A stretch of DNA of 64,000 bases from Calendula officinalis (Eukaryota > Streptophyta > Magnoliopsida > Asterales > Asteraceae). Each line of letters opens with the position of its first letter. Position 1 is the stretch's first letter. Shown in pieces: positions 60,601 to 64,000 of the stretch. A model generated the notes under the pieces. That model was not told where the DNA came from, searched no databases, and saw nothing but the letters and a program-made list of their open reading frames with translations. The stretch spans positions 12,406,501 to 12,470,500 of the forward strand of contig OY970835.1 of the NCBI GenBank assembly GCA_963853835.1, written 5' to 3'. Made by a program: the position numbers and the translations under genes.

Positions 60601-63600
60601 GAACTCCGACCTCGGCCCGAACTTCAACCTCGGCCCGAACATCATCCTCGGCCCGAACACCGAACTTCGGCCCGAACACCACTCCGGCCCGAACATCCCA
60701 CTTCGGCCCGACACCATTTCGGCCCGAACATCCCTTTTCGGCCCGAACTCTTCAATATCCAAGATTGTGTGACAAAAGGTGCTATACTAAAACATTCATA
60801 ACTTTCAGCTCGGGTGTCCGTTTCACGCCCACGAGTAACCAAAATAGCTGGTTTGTTCGTCACTGCCAAGAATAAGTTCGAACCGAACTCTTCACTGTTC
60901 CCTGCCCGAACTTCATTTTCGGCCCGAACTTCAACCTCGGCCCGAACTCCGACCTAGGCCCGAACTTCAACCTCGGTCCGAACATCATCCTCGGCCCGAA
61001 CACCGAACTTCGGCCCGAACACCACTTCGGCCCGAACACCACTTCGGCCCGAACATCCCACTTCGGCCCGAACACCACTTCGGCCCGAACATCCAACTTC
61101 GGCCCGAACACCACTTCGGCCCGAACATCCCTCTTCGGCCCGAACTCTTCAATATCTAAGATTGTGTGACCAAAGGTGCTATACTAAAACATTCATAACT
61201 TTCAGCTCGGGTGACCGTTTCACGCCCACGAGTAACCAAAATAGCTGGTTCGTTCGTCACTGCCAAGAACAAGTTCGGCCCGAACTCTTCACTGTTCCCG
61301 GCCCGAACTTCATTTTCGGCCCGAACTTCAACCTCGGCCCGAACTTCAACCTCGGCCCGAACTCCGACCTCGGCCCGAACTTCAACCTCGGCCCGAACAT
61401 CATCCTCGGCCCGAACACCGAACTTCGGCCCGAACACCACTTCGGCCCGAACACCACTTCGGCCCGAACATCCCACTTCGGCCCGAACACCACTTCGGCC
61501 CGAACACCACTTCGGCCCGAACATCCCTCTTCGGCCCGAACTCTTCAATATCCAAGTTTGTGTGACAAAAGGTGCTATACTAAAACATTCATAACTTTCA
61601 GCTCGGGTGTCCGTTTCACGCCCACGAGTAACCAAAATAGCTGGTTCGTTCGTCACTGCCAAGAACAAGTTCGGCCCAAACTCTTCACTGTTCCCGGCCC
61701 GAACTTCATTTTCGGCCAGAACTTCAACCTCGGCCCGAACTTCAACCTCGGCCCGAACTCCGACCTCGGCCCGAACTTCAACCTCGGCCCGAACATCATC
61801 CTCGGCCCGAACACCGAACTTCGGCCCGAACACCACTTCGGCCCGAACATCCCACTTCGGCCCGAACACCACTTCGGCCCGAACATCCCTCTTCGGCCCG
61901 AACTCTTCAATATCCAAGATTGTGTGACAAAAGGAGCTATATTAAAACATTCTTAACTTTCAGCTCGGGTGTCCGTTTCACGCCCACGAGTAACCAAATA
62001 GCTGGTTCGTTCGTCACTGCCAAGAACAAGTTCGGCCCAAACTCTTCACTGTTCCCGGCCCGAACTTCATTTTCGGCCCGAACTTCAACCTCGGCCCGAA
62101 CTTCAACCTCGGCCCGAACTCCGACCTCGGCCCGAACTTCAACCTCGGCCCGAACATCATCCTCGGCCCGAACAACGAACTTCGGCCCAAACACCAATTC
62201 GACCCGAACATCCCACTTCGGCCCGAACACCACTTCGGCCCGAACATCCCTCTTAGGCCCGAACTCTTCAATATCCAAGATTGTGTGACAAAAGGTGCTA
62301 TACTAAAACATTCATAACTTTCAGCTCGGGTGTCCGTTTCACGCCCACGAGTAACCAAAATAGCTGGTTTGTTCGTCACTGCCAACAACAAGTTCGAACC
62401 GAACTCTTCACTGTTCCCGGCCCGAACTTCATTTTCGGCCCGAACTTCAACCTCGGCCCGAACTTCAACTTCGGCCCGAACTCCGACCCAGGCTCGAACT
62501 CAACCTCGGTCCGAACATCATCCTCGGCACGAACACCGAACTTCGGCCCGAACAACACTTCGGCCCGAACATCCCTCTTCGACCCGAACTCTTCAATATC
62601 CAAGATTGTGTGACAAAAGGTGCTATATTAAAACATTCTTAACTTTCAGCTCGGGTGTCCGTTTCACGCCCACGAGTAACCAAAATAGCTGGTTCGTTCG
62701 TCACTGCCAAGAACAAGTTCGGCCCGAACTCTTCACTGTTCCCGGCCCGAACTTCATTTTCGGCCCGAACTTCAACCTCGGCCCGAACTCCGACCTCGGC
62801 CCGAACTTCAACCTCGGCTCGGACATCATCCTCTGCCCGAACACCACTTCGGCCCGAACACCACTTCGGCCCGAACACCACTTCGGCCCGAACATCCCAC
62901 TTCGGCCCGAACACCACTTCGGCCCGAACATCCCTCTTCGGCCCGAACTCTTCAATATCCAAGATTGTGTGACAAAAGGTGCTATATTAAAACATTCTTA
63001 ACTTTCAGCTCGGGTGTCCGTTTCACGCCCACGAGTAACCAAAATAGCCGGTTCGTTCGTCACTGCGACGAACAAGTTCGGCCCGAACTCTTCACTGTTC
63101 CCGGCCCGAACTTCATTTTCGGCCCGAACTTCAACCTCGGCCCGAACTCCGACCTCGGCCCGAACTTCAACCTCGGCCCGGACAACATCCTCTGCCCGAA
63201 CACCACTTCGGCCCGAACACCACTTCGGCCCGAACACCACTTCGGCCCGAACATCCCACTTCGGCCCGAACACCACTTCGGCCCGAACATCCCTCTTCGG
63301 CCCGAACTCTTCAATATCCAAGATTGTGTGACAAAAGGTGCTATACTAAAACATTCATAACTTTCAGCTCGGGTGTCCGTTTCACGCCCACGAGTAACCA
63401 AAATAGCTGGTTCGTTCGTCACTGCCAAGAACAAGTTCGGCCCGAACTCTTCACTGTTCCCGGCCCGAACTTTATTTTCGGCCCGAACTTCAACCTCGGC
63501 CCGAACTTCAACCTCGGCCCGAACTCCGACCTCGGCCCGAACTTCAACCTCGGCCCGAACATCATCCTCGGCCCGAAAACCGAACTTCGGCCCGAACACC

Positions 63601-64000
63601 ACTTCGGCCCGAACACCACTTCGGCCCGAACATCCCACTTCGGCCCGAACACCACTTCGGCCCGAACATCGCTCTTCGGCCCGAACTCTTCAATATCCAA
63701 GATTGTGTGACAAAAGGTGCTATACTAAAACATTCATAACTTTCAGCTCGGGTGTCCGTTTCACGCTCACGAGTAACCAAATAGCTGGTTCGTTCGTCAC
63801 TGCCAAGAACAAGTTCGGCCCAAACTCTTCACTGTTCCCGACCCGAACTTCATTTTCGGCCCGAACTTCAACCTCGGCCCGAACTTCAACCTCGGCCCGA
63901 ACTCCGACCTCGGCCCGAACTTCAACCTCGGCCCGAACATCATCCTCGGCCCGAACAACGAACTTCGGCCCAAACACCAATTCGGCCCGAACATCCCACT
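51690..64000. repeat. Satellite 2 array, distal part with overlapping larger duplications
   Basis: About 34 monomers in a different higher-order organisation, rich in the ATATTAAAACATTCTTAAC subtype. Collinear pairs are: 52.73-54.1 with 55.49-56.87 kb (offset 2760); 54.4-55.5 with 57.9-58.98 kb (offset 3481); 58.66-60.4 with 62.28-64.0 kb (offset 3625-3642). Diagnostic rare variants support them, for example TTTCAAAGCCCACG at 54888 and 58369, AAAACGTTCATAAC at 52765 and 55525, and a missing A in GTAACCAAATAGC at 54541, 58022, 60131, 61991 and 63775. The array continues past the right edge. No gene, RNA gene or insertion is visible. Confidence 0.93.

Noticed and set aside
1105..64000. CRISPR-like array (short repeats with variable tails)
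   Set aside because: The 17-19-bp subunits are contiguous with no true spacers, tails recur in fixed order in every monomer, and the eukaryotic LTR elements rule out a prokaryotic context.

Overview
The window is plant repetitive DNA with no recognisable gene. It holds two unrelated tandem satellites and nine loci of one non-autonomous LTR retrotransposon. The organism is most likely a flowering plant: the element has TG...CA long terminal repeats, a primer-binding site matching initiator tRNA-Met and a purine tract just upstream of the 3' LTR, all typical of plant LTR retrotransposons. I cannot name the species. All long open frames arise because short repeat units lack stop codons in several frames on both strands; I call no CDS, tRNA, rRNA or other RNA gene.

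Layout. Positions 1-1104 are an AT-rich satellite with a ~136-bp unit and an 837-bp higher-order period. From ~1105 to the end a GC-rich, CpG-rich satellite runs for about 47 kb in total. Its monomer is mostly 326-380 bp: about 115 bp of unique sequence plus roughly a dozen 17-19-bp subunits carrying the near-palindrome TTCGGCCCGAA. The second satellite is interrupted by nine LTR loci, all on the + strand, all at the same monomer position and all flanked by the same 5-bp duplication CATTT: solo LTRs at 2754 (A), 4896 (B), 25361 (F) and 34569 (H), and two-LTR elements at 7041 (C), 18068 (D), 21531 (E), 30705 (G) and 36714 (I). From 39.5 kb to the end only satellite is present, in nested higher-order repeats.

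Interpretation. Shared target duplication, shared flanking variants and shared internal lesions show that the element entered the satellite rarely, perhaps once, and was then copied as part of the satellite by unequal exchange or segmental duplication. Three locus classes are recognisable: class 1 (C, I), class 2 (A, E, G and the left half of D) and a solo-LTR class (B, F, H). The order class 2 - solo - class 1 occurs twice, ~29.67 kb apart. Locus A looks like a class-2 element collapsed to a solo LTR; D looks like a class-2/class-1 recombinant. The ~1.36-kb internal region has no gag or pol and consists of degenerate repeats and duplicated purine-tract segments. The window could be centromeric or pericentromeric heterochromatin, but the sequence alone cannot decide this.
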